NCBI GenBank assembly: GCA_947628805.1
Contig: CANRBG010000006.1
Location: 1 to 64,000, forward strand
Direction: 5' to 3'
DNA length: 64,000 nucleotides
Source: an uncultured Oscillospiraceae bacterium
Lineage (GTDB): Bacteria > Bacillota > Clostridia > Oscillospirales > Oscillospiraceae
Translations under genes and position numbers: made by a program
The notes under the pieces: generated by a model
Database searches by the model: none
Seen by the model: the letters and a program-made list of their open reading frames with translations, nothing else
What the model was told of the DNA's origin: nothing
Part shown: piece by piece, positions 8,219-16,119 of the stretch
Layout of the letters: each line of letters begins with the position of its first letter
Numbering within the stretch: position 1 is the first letter of the stretch

Positions 8219-9103
8219 ATGCCTGAACGATATACCCGCCGGCGCATGACCGACCGCCGGGACGGAAGACGGCTGCACACCATCTCCCCCATCTTCCAGC
8301 TGTCCCCCTTCACCATGCTCTCCCCCGCGGACGCCGCCGTCGGCTTCAGCGACGCGGCGGACGTGTCCGCCGTGGAGACATGGCTCCGGACCCGCCGGGC
8401 CGCCGGCGACGAGGACATCTCCCTTATCCACATCGTCATCGCCGCTTATGTGCGCACGCTGGCCCTGTATCCGGCTCTGAACCGCTTTGTGGCCGGCCGG
8501 TTCATCTATGCCCGGGACGCCATCGACATCGTGCTCCCCTCCGGCGGCGCGGGCGCGGCGGAGGTGGGTGCCATGTCCGTCACCGTGCGGTTTCAGGCCA
8601 CGGATACGGTCTATGATGTGTTCCGCAAGATCAACACCCGCGTGGATAACCTGAAGGCGGACCAGTCCGCCGACCGGCTGGAACGGCTAGCCGCCACCCT
8701 GGTCAAGACCCCCCGGTTCATCCTCCGGTTGGGCATCGCCGTTCTGCGGTGGCTGGACTACCACGGCTGGCTCCGGCCCGGTCTCACTGGCAAAAGCCCC
8801 TATCACGGCTCCGCCCTCATATCCGACGACGGCGCGTTCCACCTGCCGCCCCTGTTCCGGGGCATCAACAGCACCGGCGCTCTGCCAGTCAGCATCTCCG
8901 TGGGCCGCATCAAAACCGTCACCGAGCTGGACAAGGCCGGTCAGCTCCACGACCACAAGATGCTGGACTTCGCCGTCACCTTCGACGGCCGCATCGTGGA
9001 AAGCGCCTACGTAGGCGCCGCTTTCCGCTACTTCCGCTACTTCCTGTCCAACCCCGACACCCTGGAAAATCCCCCCGAACGGGTCAACGAAGACGCATTA
9101 TAA
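8219..9103 (+). CDS. Stand-alone 2-oxoacid dehydrogenase acyltransferase (E2/CAT fold) protein, catalytic motif lost
   Basis: This 294-residue protein resembles the catalytic domain of E2 acyltransferases and chloramphenicol acetyltransferases, but it has no lipoyl or E1/E3-binding domain. The N-terminal DRRDGRRL...ISPIFQLSPFTML and the later GSALISDDGAFHLPPLFRGINSTGALPVSISVGRI follow the usual core strands. At the place where E2 enzymes carry DHR-x-x-DG, this protein reads FDGRIVESA, so the catalytic His and Asp are not conserved. The start at 8219 follows GGGAGGT at 7-8 nt; an upstream in-frame ATG at 8180 has no such site. Related free-standing proteins occur in many clostridia, and I know of no established function. 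It stands alone between two terminator-like regions. Confidence 0.75.
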   Translation: MPERYTRRRMTDRRDGRRLHTISPIFQLSPFTMLSPADAAVGFSDAADVSAVETWLRTRRAAGDEDISLIHIVIAAYVRTLALYPALNRFVAGRFIYARDAIDIVLPSGGAGAAEVGAMSVTVRFQATDTVYDVFRKINTRVDNLKADQSADRLERLAATLVKTPRFILRLGIAVLRWLDYHGWLRPGLTGKSPYHGSALISDDGAFHLPPLFRGINSTGALPVSISVGRIKTVTELDKAGQLHDHKMLDFAVTFDGRIVESAYVGAAFRYFRYFLSNPDTLENPPERVNEDAL

Positions 9104-9104
9104 G

Positions 9105-9272
9105 TCGTTTGAATGCATCGCATTCAAACGAGAAGGCTTCGGCCCGCTGCAGCGCAAAGCACCCCCGCCCGAATGGGCGGGGGTGTTCACGTTTGCGGGC
9201 CGCAAAGAATGATTTCCGACGCACATGTCGCCGGAAATCATATCCAACTCTATTCGCGCCTGCGGGCGCGAA
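9105..9272. repeat. Cluster of four hairpins between convergent genes
   Basis: Four inverted repeats follow one another: 9105-9131 (12-bp stem TCGTTTGAATGC, 3-nt loop), 9160-9185 (11-bp stem CACCCCCGCCC, GAAT loop), 9211-9239 (stem GATTTCCG) and 9253-9272 (stem TTCGCGCC, TGCG loop). They lie between a rightward and a leftward gene and lack clear T-runs. They may be terminators of an unusual kind, structured RNA or a dispersed repeat. Confidence 0.7.
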
Positions 9273-9293
9273 CTCTGCGAGGCTTTTGCGGTT

Positions 9294-10706
9294 TTATTGT
9301 GACGGGATTTCGACTAAAAACTTCAGCGCGTCGTTTTTCACCAGGTCCGCGGCGGCGTGAGTCACCAGGTAATATTCCTCCCCGTTGACCACGCACAGGT
9401 ACCGGGCGCTGTCATAGCCGCGGAACTCCACGCTCACCGTGGGATACAGCTCGTTATCCTGTTCAAATGTCATGGCCATCACCGTCTCCCGGCCCTGGGC
9501 GGCGTCCACGCGGCTGTCCGCCGTCATGGCGTCCATGCTCTGCTGCCAGGCGGCCACGGCCGCGCTGTCCAGGCTCCGCTGGCCCAGGGTGTACACGTCC
9601 TCCGGCTCCTCTCCCTCTTCCGAGGGGGTGGTCACGGAGCGGACCACCTCATAGCTGTCGCCGCCGATGTCCAGCGTGGCGCTTCGGATCCTGTCCCAGT
9701 CCAGGGCACAGGGGTCCAGGGCGGACATGGCGTCGAAGTCCGGGTACATGAGCCCGTCCAGCACTGTGCCGCTGACCAGGTACACCATCCGGGAGTCCTT
9801 CATGCGCACGTACACGTCCCCATCCGCGTAATCGCCGAACTCCAACGTGAAGCTCTCCAGGGACCCGGCGTCGGACAAGTACCCCACCCGCACGGTCCCC
9901 TGGGGCTGGGCCAGGCCGTATCCGGCCAGGTCCGTGGCGTTCCACTCCACGCACTTGGTAAAGACCAGGCCCGTTGCCAGGCCGTACAGGGCCTCCGTCT
10001 GCTCCGTATTCAAAGGCCGGACCGGATCGCCGTTTTCATCCACCAAAAACCAAGGGTCCGCTCCGGTATACCACACGTCCGACGCCTGATCCAGGTACCG
10101 CAGCTCATAGGAGTTCCCGTCCGTGTCCACGGTCAGGTCCACCACGGAGGATATATCCGCCGAGGGGATGGCCTCCATCTTCAGCACGTCGTCCAGGCCG
10201 ATCTGAAAATAGGCGGCCAGCTGGCCGGACTCCACGTACACCGTGTCCTCCCCGTTCATGCGCACGTAGTACTCCCCCGTGGGGCTCTGCTTGCCCACGG
10301 CATAGGTGTTGACCTGCTCCGACGAGGCGGCCACCACGGTAAAGGCCGGGTCCGCCAGGCCGTACTGGTCAAAATCCGTCACATCGTCGATCCGGTCGGA
10401 GGCCGTCAGGGACGCCACCGCCTGGACCAGTGGCTTGACCGCGTCCTGGTCGATGGGGCACGCTCCGTCGCTGGCGTTGACCCACGTTCCGTCCTTCCGG
10501 GCCAGGCTCACCGCGTCGCCGAAATAATCCCAGGCCACGGCGGACACGTCCGCCTCCGGGCCGGTGGAGATATCCAGCTGGTCCTCGTGGGCCTCCGCCG
10601 CCTGCTGGGCCTGCTGCCGGTGGGACAGATTTGCCGCCAGATACCACGCGCCCACCAGCACCAGCAGCGCCGCCAAAAGCGCCGCCAGCCGCGCGCCACG
10701 CTTCAT
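9294..10706 (-). CDS. DUF4340-type membrane-anchored protein of a Gld-like ABC system
   Basis: This 470-residue protein has one N-terminal membrane anchor (about 5-25) and a large extracytoplasmic part. Repeated segments such as VNTYAVGKQSPTGEYYVRMNG and FTLEFGDYADGDVYVRMKD are typical of DUF4340 proteins, whose duplicated beta domains often accompany GldG-type ABC transporters. The start at 10706 is chosen because it shares its A with the stop of the upstream gene (TGATG) and opens with MKRGARLAALLAALL; a longer frame to 10874 only shadows that gene. It is the last gene of a four-gene operon. Its role, perhaps substrate capture outside the membrane, is unknown. Confidence 0.8.
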   Translation of the reverse strand: MKRGARLAALLAALLVLVGAWYLAANLSHRQQAQQAAEAHEDQLDISTGPEADVSAVAWDYFGDAVSLARKDGTWVNASDGACPIDQDAVKPLVQAVASLTASDRIDDVTDFDQYGLADPAFTVVAASSEQVNTYAVGKQSPTGEYYVRMNGEDTVYVESGQLAAYFQIGLDDVLKMEAIPSADISSVVDLTVDTDGNSYELRYLDQASDVWYTGADPWFLVDENGDPVRPLNTEQTEALYGLATGLVFTKCVEWNATDLAGYGLAQPQGTVRVGYLSDAGSLESFTLEFGDYADGDVYVRMKDSRMVYLVSGTVLDGLMYPDFDAMSALDPCALDWDRIRSATLDIGGDSYEVVRSVTTPSEEGEEPEDVYTLGQRSLDSAAVAAWQQSMDAMTADSRVDAAQGRETVMAMTFEQDNELYPTVSVEFRGYDSARYLCVVNGEEYYLVTHAAADLVKNDALKFLVEIPSQ

Positions 10707-12178
10707 CAGCGCCGCCTCCTTTTCACAAAGATACCGATGCCCGCCGCCAGAAACAGCGCCGGCACCGCCACCGTCAGCGCGATCTTCAGGCCATTGGCCG
10801 CGCTGTCGGTAAAGTTGAGATACTCGCTGGTCAGGGTCTTGGGGTGGATGGTGATGCTCTGCTCCTGCCGGCAAAGCCAGCTGGCGCCGTTCAAAAACAA
10901 GTCCAGATTGGCCCCGGACACCATATCGCTGAACTCCGATTCCATGAACCGGGTGGACCCGAACACCACCAGCCGCGCGCCGGTATCCTCCCGCTCAGAG
11001 GCCGCCCCCAGCAAAAACGGTCCCACCGGGTCGTCATCCGTCTGCTCATAGCTGGCCTGGCCCTCCGCGTCCAGCTTCACATAGCTGCCGTCGGAGCTGG
11101 TCAGCAGGGCCGTCACCGCGGCGGGCCCGGGCGTCTCGTCGCTGGTGATATCCGCCAGGGCCTGGGCGTCGGGCATGATAACGGTATAGCTCTCCCCGGT
11201 CAGCAGGGGAGCGGTGATGGTGTGCTCGCCCAGGGCGGGCAGGACAAGATCAATATAGCCGTAGTGATAGTACCGGCTGTCAGACTCCATCACGTATCCG
11301 CCGATCAGGTCCAGGCCGAAGCCCTCCAAGAGCTTGTCCAGGTTGGGTGTATCCTCCTCGGCGTAGGCGGTGGTGACCAGCATCTGACCGCCCCCGGCCA
11401 GGTACTCGTCCACCAGCTCCGCCTCCCGGTCGGTCAGGTCCCGGACCGGCCCGAACAGGGCCAGGGCGTCGCAGTCCGCCGGCACGGCCTCCTCCGTCAG
11501 CAGATTCAGCTCCTGGGTGCGGATATTCGCCAGGGCCAGGGCATTTTTCACGCTCTCGGACACGCCGGTCTCCCCGTGGCCGGTCAGACAGTACAGGGTG
11601 GGCTGCCGGTCGCTGGTCACGTACAAAATGGCCCCGGTGAGCTGTTCCTCCCCGGTGAACACGTCCAGATACTCCTGGCCGTAGTAATTCAGGTAATAGG
11701 AATACTGCTCATAGTCGGAATAGGTCCACATGTCAGAATAGGGGATATACAAACTCTTATCCCCGCAGACGGCCACCACGCTGTTGTCGGCCACCTCTTC
11801 GTCCGTATACTCCGCGGCGAAGCCGGGGTAGCGCACCGGGTCCACCCGGGTCACGTTCACGTGGTCGTACTCGGCGTACTTATACAGCAGCTGCTGGATG
11901 GTCACGTTGTCGTGGTCCTCCTGGACCAGCCAGTAGATATCCACGTCCCGGTCCAGCCCAGCCAGGGCCAGCTGGGTCCCCTCGGTGATGGAATAGAGCT
12001 TGTTGGCGGTCATATCCTTCTGGGTCACGGAGGCGGGCAGGGCCTCCACGGCCAGGTTGGCCACCACGGCCATGGCGATCACCAGCACAGCGGCGAACAC
12101 GCTGTAGGCCCCCGCCCGCCAGCTGCGGGTGGAGAAGGACGCGCGCAGTTTCGCGGAAAGCTTTTTCACGCCGCCCAC
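10706..12178 (-). CDS. GldG-family extracytoplasmic ABC transporter component
   Basis: This 490-residue protein has a membrane helix at about 24-46, a large external domain and a C-terminal helix followed by a KRRRR tail. The N-terminal NKLYSITEGTQLALAGLDRDVDIYWLVQED and the central FGPVRDLTDREAELVDEYLAGGGQMLVTT match the GldG / intraflagellar-transport-52-like (DUF4350) fold. In Bacteroidetes GldA-GldF-GldG is linked to gliding motility; in clostridia the same set occurs without gliding and its substrate is unknown. The gene overlaps the permease stop by 13 nt and the DUF4340 gene by 1 nt, so translation of the operon is coupled. Confidence 0.85.
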   Translation of the reverse strand: MGGVKKLSAKLRASFSTRSWRAGAYSVFAAVLVIAMAVVANLAVEALPASVTQKDMTANKLYSITEGTQLALAGLDRDVDIYWLVQEDHDNVTIQQLLYKYAEYDHVNVTRVDPVRYPGFAAEYTDEEVADNSVVAVCGDKSLYIPYSDMWTYSDYEQYSYYLNYYGQEYLDVFTGEEQLTGAILYVTSDRQPTLYCLTGHGETGVSESVKNALALANIRTQELNLLTEEAVPADCDALALFGPVRDLTDREAELVDEYLAGGGQMLVTTAYAEEDTPNLDKLLEGFGLDLIGGYVMESDSRYYHYGYIDLVLPALGEHTITAPLLTGESYTVIMPDAQALADITSDETPGPAAVTALLTSSDGSYVKLDAEGQASYEQTDDDPVGPFLLGAASEREDTGARLVVFGSTRFMESEFSDMVSGANLDLFLNGASWLCRQEQSITIHPKTLTSEYLNFTDSAANGLKIALTVAVPALFLAAGIGIFVKRRRR

Positions 12179-13038
12179 CTCCTGCGCTCCATGGACTGGA
12201 CCGTGAGGAACAGGAACACCGCCGTCACCGATATGTAATACACGATGGACCGCAGGTCGAATATATCATAGCTGAAGCTGTCGAATCTGTCGAAAACGGC
12301 CAGCTTCCCCACCACCTCGGCAAAAAGCCCGCCGAAGCGGGTCCGCCACAGGGCGAAGCAGACCCCCAGCGCCGCTTCCAGCACCGCCGTGAAGACCAGG
12401 GCGAAGCCGCCGTTGCGGGTCAGCCGCCACAGGATGATCCCGAACACGGCCGCCGCCGCCCCGAAGGCGATCAGGGACGCGGCGGGGCTGTCGGAGATAT
12501 ACCCGGTCAGGGGCGTCCAGAAATACAAGAGCAGCATCACCATGAAGCAGGCCCCCGCCGCCAGACCCACGTTATCCATGAGACTGGAGATAAAAAGGCC
12601 GATGGCCGTCAGGGCCATGCCCAGAAAGAGAAACCCTATCAGGGCCCCGTAAGCGCTTTTCAGCGGTATCGCCCCGCTCTCCGCCAGGGCGTTCACCACC
12701 AGCGGGTACAGCCCCAGGATCAGCCCGGGGATCGCCATCACCAGGGCCAGGGCGAGATACTTGCCCAGTACGATCCGGGTCATGCTCAACGGCAGGCTGT
12801 ACAGCAGCTGATCGGTCTTTTGGTGGCGCTCCTCTGCCACCGACCGCATGGTCAGCAGGGGTATGCCGATCAGAAAGATGAAGGTCATGCTGAACAGCAC
12901 GTATGTAAAATCGATGGACCCCTCCAGGTGGTAGGCCATCACGTAAATGCCGCCGAACAGCAGCATCAGCGCCCCGTACACATACCCGGTCAGGCCGTTC
13001 ATCAGGCTGTCCAGCTCCCGCTCAAAGATCGCTCTCAT
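12166..13038 (-). CDS. ABC transporter permease, GldF-like
   Basis: This 290-residue membrane protein has about six to seven hydrophobic segments. The conserved EERHQKTDQLLYSLPLSMTRIVLGKYLA of ABC-2 type permeases, the coupling region contacting the ATPase, lies near 68-95. It overlaps the ATPase gene upstream by 17 nt and the GldG gene downstream by 13 nt. Together they form an ABC-2 export or surface-remodelling complex of unknown cargo. Confidence 0.88.
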   Translation of the reverse strand: MRAIFERELDSLMNGLTGYVYGALMLLFGGIYVMAYHLEGSIDFTYVLFSMTFIFLIGIPLLTMRSVAEERHQKTDQLLYSLPLSMTRIVLGKYLALALVMAIPGLILGLYPLVVNALAESGAIPLKSAYGALIGFLFLGMALTAIGLFISSLMDNVGLAAGACFMVMLLLYFWTPLTGYISDSPAASLIAFGAAAAVFGIILWRLTRNGGFALVFTAVLEAALGVCFALWRTRFGGLFAEVVGKLAVFDRFDSFSYDIFDLRSIVYYISVTAVFLFLTVQSMERRRWAA

Positions 13039-14026
13039 GCCGCCGGCCCCCTCTCCATCTTCTCTTTTTCTTACCGCTTTCCGGCTGCTCTCCCGCGTCC
13101 TTGGTCAGGGCCAGGAACACGTCCTCCAGGCTGGCCTGCTCCCGCTCCAGCCGCAGCACGGGGATGCGCTTATCGCTCAGCGCGAAGCTGAGCTTCTCGT
13201 CCATATCCCCGGCAGGGTCCGTCACGGACACCTCCAGCGCGCACCGGCCCGCGTCGTCGGGCCTGGTCAGGATCTCCCCCACCCCCGGCACCGTCTCCAA
13301 GGCCTCCCGGACCTCCAGGGGCCCGGCCTTTACCGTGACGCGGTAGGTGATCTTCCCGGCGAACTGGCTCTCCAGCTCCGCCGGGGTCCCGCTGGCCACC
13401 AGCCGGCCCCGGTGGATCATCAGCACCCGGTCGCACACCGCCTGGACCTCGCTGAGGATGTGACTGGACAAGATCACCGTCCGATCCTTTCCCAGGGACC
13501 GGATCAGCTCCCGTATCTCCACGATCTGCAGGGGGTCCAGCCCCACGGTAGGCTCGTCCAGGATGATGACGGAGGGGTCCCCCAGCAGGGCCTGGGCGAT
13601 GCCCACCCGCTGGCGATATCCCTTGGACAGGTTCCGGATCAGCCGTTCCGCCACGTCGGTGACGCCGGTGACGGTCATGACCCGTTCCAGGTCCTGGTCC
13701 AGGGCGGCGACCTTCACGCCCTTGGCCCGGGCCACGAATGACAGATACTCCCGCACGGTCATGCCCGTGTACAGGGGCGGCTGCTCCGGCAGATAGCCCA
13801 CCCGGGCCTTGGCCTGGGCGGGCTGGTCAAATATATCGAATCCGTCGATGGTCACCTGGCCCGCCGTGGCGGCCAGACACCCGGTAAGGATATTCATCGT
13901 GGTGGTCTTGCCGGCGCCGTTAGGGCCCAGAAAACCGTAGACCAGACCGCTTTCGGCGGTGAAGGTCAGATCCTCCACGGCGGTCCGGTCACCGTATCGC
14001 TTTGTGAGATGGCTCACCTGGATCAC
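13022..14026 (-). CDS. ABC transporter ATP-binding protein, GldA-like
   Basis: This 334-residue ATPase has Walker A GPNGAGKTT at 34-42, the signature LSKGYRQRVG, Walker B VIILDEPTVGLDP and a switch His in LSSHILSE. A C-terminal extension of about 110 residues with a beta-rich regulatory domain and a basic tail is typical of ABC-2 exporters. The start is GTG at 14026, reading VIQVSHLTKRYG, with AAAGGAGG 10 nt upstream; frames extending to 14632 run through unrelated sequence. It is first in the operon ATPase - permease - GldG - DUF4340. Confidence 0.9.
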   Translation of the reverse strand: MIQVSHLTKRYGDRTAVEDLTFTAESGLVYGFLGPNGAGKTTTMNILTGCLAATAGQVTIDGFDIFDQPAQAKARVGYLPEQPPLYTGMTVREYLSFVARAKGVKVAALDQDLERVMTVTGVTDVAERLIRNLSKGYRQRVGIAQALLGDPSVIILDEPTVGLDPLQIVEIRELIRSLGKDRTVILSSHILSEVQAVCDRVLMIHRGRLVASGTPAELESQFAGKITYRVTVKAGPLEVREALETVPGVGEILTRPDDAGRCALEVSVTDPAGDMDEKLSFALSDKRIPVLRLEREQASLEDVFLALTKDAGEQPESGKKKRRWRGGRRHESDL

Positions 14027-14143
14027 GCGCGTTCGCCTCCTTTGGAAATCCTCGCATATTTTACACCCATTTGCAAGGGCTTTTGTGACCGAATGATGAA
14101 GTTTTCGCAAAACTTTTGCCAAGACCCCCGCCGGGGCCGCCCC

Positions 14144-14172
14144 TTGCATTCCACCGGCGAATATCTTATAAT
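14144..14172 (+). promoter_or_regulatory. Sigma-A promoter of trmB
   Basis: TTGCAT at 14144-14149, a 17-nt spacer and TATAAT at 14167-14172. The trmB start lies 36 nt downstream. Confidence 0.85.
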
Positions 14173-14207
14173 AGCGCCGTTGACCAATCTCCCGGAGGAA
14201 TGGCGTT

Positions 14208-14912
14208 ATGCGGATGCGCAACAAGAAAAATCTCATACCCCGGATGGAGCGGTGCGCTTCGGTGCAGGTGAAGGACCCGGCGGCCCTTCGGGGCCGGTGG
14301 GCGTCGCTGCTGCCCGGCTGCGAAGAGGTCCGGGCGGAGATGGGCTGCGGCAAGGGCGCTTTCACCGCCGGGGTGGCCAAGCGTGACCCCCAGGCGCTGA
14401 TCGTGGCCCTGGAAAAGGTCCCCAACGCCATGGTCACCGCCATGGAGCGGGTCTGCGCTGAGGAGATACCCAACGTGCGCTTCATCGACACCGACGCCGT
14501 CAACGTGCCGGACATCTTCGCCCCCGGGGAGGTATCGGTCATATACATCAACTTCCCGGACCCCTGGCCCCGGAAAAAGGAGGCCAAGCACCGGCTCACC
14601 GCCCTGTCGTTTTTGGCCCTGTACTGGGACATGCTGCCCGTGGGGGGCCGGATCGAGTATAAGACCGACCAGAGCTGGCTGTTCGACTGGTCCCTGGAAC
14701 AGTTCGCCGCTGTCGGCTACGAGCTTGACCAGGTGACCCGGGACCTGCACGCAAACGGCCCCGTGGGGATCATGACCAACTACGAGGCCAGGTTCCATGA
14801 GCAGGGGGTCCCCATCTGCCGGTGCGTGGCCGTGAAGACCAAGCCGGATCACGCGCCCCTGCCGGAGCCGAAGAGGCGGCGGCCCGCCCCAGACGGCCCG
14901 GACCGGACATGA
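14208..14912 (+). CDS. trmB: tRNA (guanine-N7-)-methyltransferase
   Basis: TrmB makes 7-methylguanosine at position 46 of tRNA, using S-adenosylmethionine. The 234-residue protein has the SAM motif EMGCGKGAF near 45-53 and the diagnostic INFPDPWPRKKEAKHRLT near 123-140, where NF-x-DPWP-K-K is the family hallmark. TDQSWLFDW and a C-terminal TNYEARF follow, again as in the family. CCCGGAGG precedes the ATG by 8 nt. The tail after residue 215 is rich in Pro, Lys and Arg and is not conserved. The stop overlaps the start of the next gene (ATGA), so the acyltransferase is translationally coupled, although no functional link is evident. Confidence 0.93.
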   Translation: MRMRNKKNLIPRMERCASVQVKDPAALRGRWASLLPGCEEVRAEMGCGKGAFTAGVAKRDPQALIVALEKVPNAMVTAMERVCAEEIPNVRFIDTDAVNVPDIFAPGEVSVIYINFPDPWPRKKEAKHRLTALSFLALYWDMLPVGGRIEYKTDQSWLFDWSLEQFAAVGYELDQVTRDLHANGPVGIMTNYEARFHEQGVPICRCVAVKTKPDHAPLPEPKRRRPAPDGPDRT

Positions 14913-16093
14913 CCGACCGGCAGACAAGACTGGCCGCCCCGGATGTGCTGCGGGTGGCCGCCATCTTCATCGTGGGCTGGTTCCACATCTGGCAGCAGAG
15001 CTGGCTGGACCCGGGCTTCCAGGTGGGCGAATATTATGTAAACTTACAGCAGATGGTCCGCCACGGATATATGATGGTGGATCTGATGCTGCTGCTGTCG
15101 GGATTTCTGCTGGCCATGCCGGTGGCGCGCCGGGGGATGCGGCCCCTGTCCCGGCAGGAGACGGGGGCCTTTTACGTCCGGCGGTTCTGGCGCATCGCGC
15201 CCAGCTATTATCTTTGCGTGATCCTGACCACGCTTTTGTACGCCCTGCCCCGGGGGCTTTACCATTCCGGCGGGTTTCTGGCCAAGGACCTTTTGATGCA
15301 CTTCACCTTCACACACACCCTGGCCTACGACACCTATCTGTTCTCCCCCACGGCGTCCACCCTGTGGACCCTGGCGGTGGAGGTACAGTTTTACGTGCTA
15401 TGGCCTTTGATCGGGCGGCTGTTCTGCAAAAGGCCCGGGTGGACCTGTCTGGGTCTGGCGGGGATGGGACTGCTGTTCCGGGCCTGGGTATCCGGCCACA
15501 GCGACACCACGTTTTTATTCAACCAGCTCCCCGCCCAGCTGGACCTGTACGCCTGCGGCATGATGGCGGCGTATGTGTACGTGCGCCTGGATGAAGCGGG
15601 AAGGCCCTCGGAAAGGGTCCGGCGGTGGCTGGCCCCCGGGGGGATGCTGATCAGTCTGGCGGCGATGTGCCAGATCATGTACGTACAGCCCGTGGGGGAT
15701 TACGAGGCCGTCCGGGCCGGGCAGATGTTCTGGCGGCTGCCGTTGGGGCTGCTGGGGGCGGCGTTTCTGGTGTGCGGGTGTCTGGCCCCGGCGGGGCTGG
15801 AACGGGCTCTGGGCAACCGGGTCACCCGGTTTTTGGCAGATATATCCTATAATTTCTACATCTGGCACCAGTTTCTGGCCTGCCGGCTCAAGGACTGGCA
15901 CATCCCCCCCTATCACACGGTGGGGACTCTGCCCAACATGGCCTATGAACAGCCCTGGCAGACCACCTATACCCTGACGTGCTTTATCGCCGCGGCGGCC
16001 CTGGCGGCGGCGTGTACGTACCTTTGGGAACGGCCCCTCCGCCGGTTGGTGGAAAAACTGTCCGAAAAGGATAAAACGCCCGCGGCTCTATGA
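14909..16093 (+). CDS. Acyltransferase 3 family membrane protein
   Basis: This 394-residue protein has about ten membrane helices. Its N-terminal sequence (PDVLRVAAIFIVGWFHIWQQSW) carries the His of the acyltransferase-3 (OafA/YrhL-type) family. The FFVRR-like segment FYVRRFWRIAPSYYL and the phrase LWTLAVEVQFYVLWPLI are also family hallmarks. Such enzymes O-acylate sugars or cell-wall and lipid glycans, or act as succinyltransferases; the acceptor here is unknown. ATG at 14909 overlaps the trmB stop. Its stop codon lies inside the terminator hairpin that follows. Confidence 0.85.
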   Translation: MTDRQTRLAAPDVLRVAAIFIVGWFHIWQQSWLDPGFQVGEYYVNLQQMVRHGYMMVDLMLLLSGFLLAMPVARRGMRPLSRQETGAFYVRRFWRIAPSYYLCVILTTLLYALPRGLYHSGGFLAKDLLMHFTFTHTLAYDTYLFSPTASTLWTLAVEVQFYVLWPLIGRLFCKRPGWTCLGLAGMGLLFRAWVSGHSDTTFLFNQLPAQLDLYACGMMAAYVYVRLDEAGRPSERVRRWLAPGGMLISLAAMCQIMYVQPVGDYEAVRAGQMFWRLPLGLLGAAFLVCGCLAPAGLERALGNRVTRFLADISYNFYIWHQFLACRLKDWHIPPYHTVGTLPNMAYEQPWQTTYTLTCFIAAAALAAACTYLWERPLRRLVEKLSEKDKTPAAL

Positions 16094-16118
16094 AAAGAGC
16101 CGCGGACGTTTTCCTTTT
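16080..16118. terminator. Terminator between convergent genes
   Basis: CCGCGGCTC and GAGCCGCGG form a 9-bp stem with an 8-nt loop, followed after ACG by TTTTCCTTTTTT. It ends the acyltransferase transcript; the opposite strand has no good T-run. Confidence 0.8.
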
Positions 16119-16119
16119 T

